From Clostridia bacterium (GTDB taxonomy: Bacteria; Bacillota; Clostridia; UMGS1810), in assembly GCA_017549745.1 (NCBI GenBank), contig JAFYUA010000214.1, forward strand, positions 1 to 5,828: DNA of 5,828 bases. The letters are read 5' to 3'. Position 1 is the first letter of the stretch. Each line of letters begins with the position of its first letter. The notes under the pieces were generated by a model. The model ran no database searches and was not told the DNA's origin. It saw only the letters and a list, made by a program, of their open reading frames with translations. Positions 5,684-5,828 of the stretch are shown here, in pieces. Both the position numbers and the translations under genes were made by a program.

Positions 5684-5828
5684 ATGGCTGCTACAAAGGA
5701 CATCAGAAATGTGTGCCTCATTTCACACGGAAATGCGGGTAAGACTTCATTGGTAGAGGCAATGCTCTATAACGGTAAGCTTATAGACAGATTCGGAAGA
5801 ATAGAAGACGGTAACACCGTTTCGGACT
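5684..5828 (+). CDS. Elongation factor G-like translational GTPase (EF-G2 type), N-terminal 48 residues (runs off right edge)
   Basis: The start MAATKDIRNVCLI leads into a GTPase P-loop SHGNAGKT (residues 14-21) and then IEDGNTVSD (40-48). The last motif is typical of the second EF-G family (EF-G2, resembling Thermotoga FusA2), which usually shows GHGGSGKT and DGNTVSDYDPEE. Canonical EF-G instead has AHIDAGKTTT. Family members are ribosome-binding GTPases; canonical EF-G drives translocation, whereas the role of many EF-G2 paralogues is not settled. In the P-loop the first position is Ser where Ala or Gly is usual. The gene is divergent from dprA across 277 bp. Only the start is visible, so the other G motifs and the later domains cannot be checked. 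No gene symbol is given because the paralogue type cannot be fixed from 48 residues. Confidence 0.85.
   Translation, partial: MAATKDIRNVCLISHGNAGKTSLVEAMLYNGKLIDRFGRIEDGNTVSD

Overview
The window is ordinary chromosomal housekeeping DNA from a low-to-moderate GC Firmicute, most likely a member of the Clostridia. The grounds are the gene order dprA-topA-trmFO (as in the smf-topA-gid block of Bacillus subtilis), the folate-dependent tRNA methyltransferase TrmFO, strong GGAGG Shine-Dalgarno sites, sigma-A-type promoters and very AT-rich intergenic DNA. No mobile element, CRISPR array, tRNA, rRNA or defence system is visible.

Layout from right to left on the minus strand: dprA (5400-4303), topA (4290-2221) and trmFO (2221-920) form a tight operon. 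The dprA-topA gap is 12 nt and contains the topA ribosome site; topA and trmFO overlap by one base (TAATG). A 148-bp AT-rich gap follows. It holds a hairpin with a T-tract, a probable terminator of the operon, and a very good sigma-A promoter (TTGAAA-17-TATAAT) for the next gene, dnaA. DnaA starts at 771 and runs off the left edge after 257 residues. On the right, a 277-bp divergent intergenic region separates dprA from a plus-strand gene starting at 5684, of which only 48 codons are seen. It encodes the N-terminus of an EF-G-like translational GTPase of the EF-G2 type.

The main anomaly is in topA. A single in-frame TAA at 2910-2908 falls where the family normally has glutamate (TYT-E-ASLVK in consensus context). 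The reading frame continues perfectly on both sides for a full-length 689-residue topoisomerase I. One base change (GAA to TAA) explains it. It is either a sequence error or a real nonsense mutation in a normally essential gene; recoding is unlikely because UAA also ends dprA and topA itself.

The genes share a theme of DNA topology, DNA processing and replication start (DprA, TopA, DnaA) plus translation (TrmFO, EF-G-like). I do not see an undescribed multi-gene system. The second-look items are the topA stop, the overlap between the operon terminator and the dnaA promoter, the placement of dnaA directly after trmFO, and a dyad enclosing the putative promoter of the EF-G-like gene.
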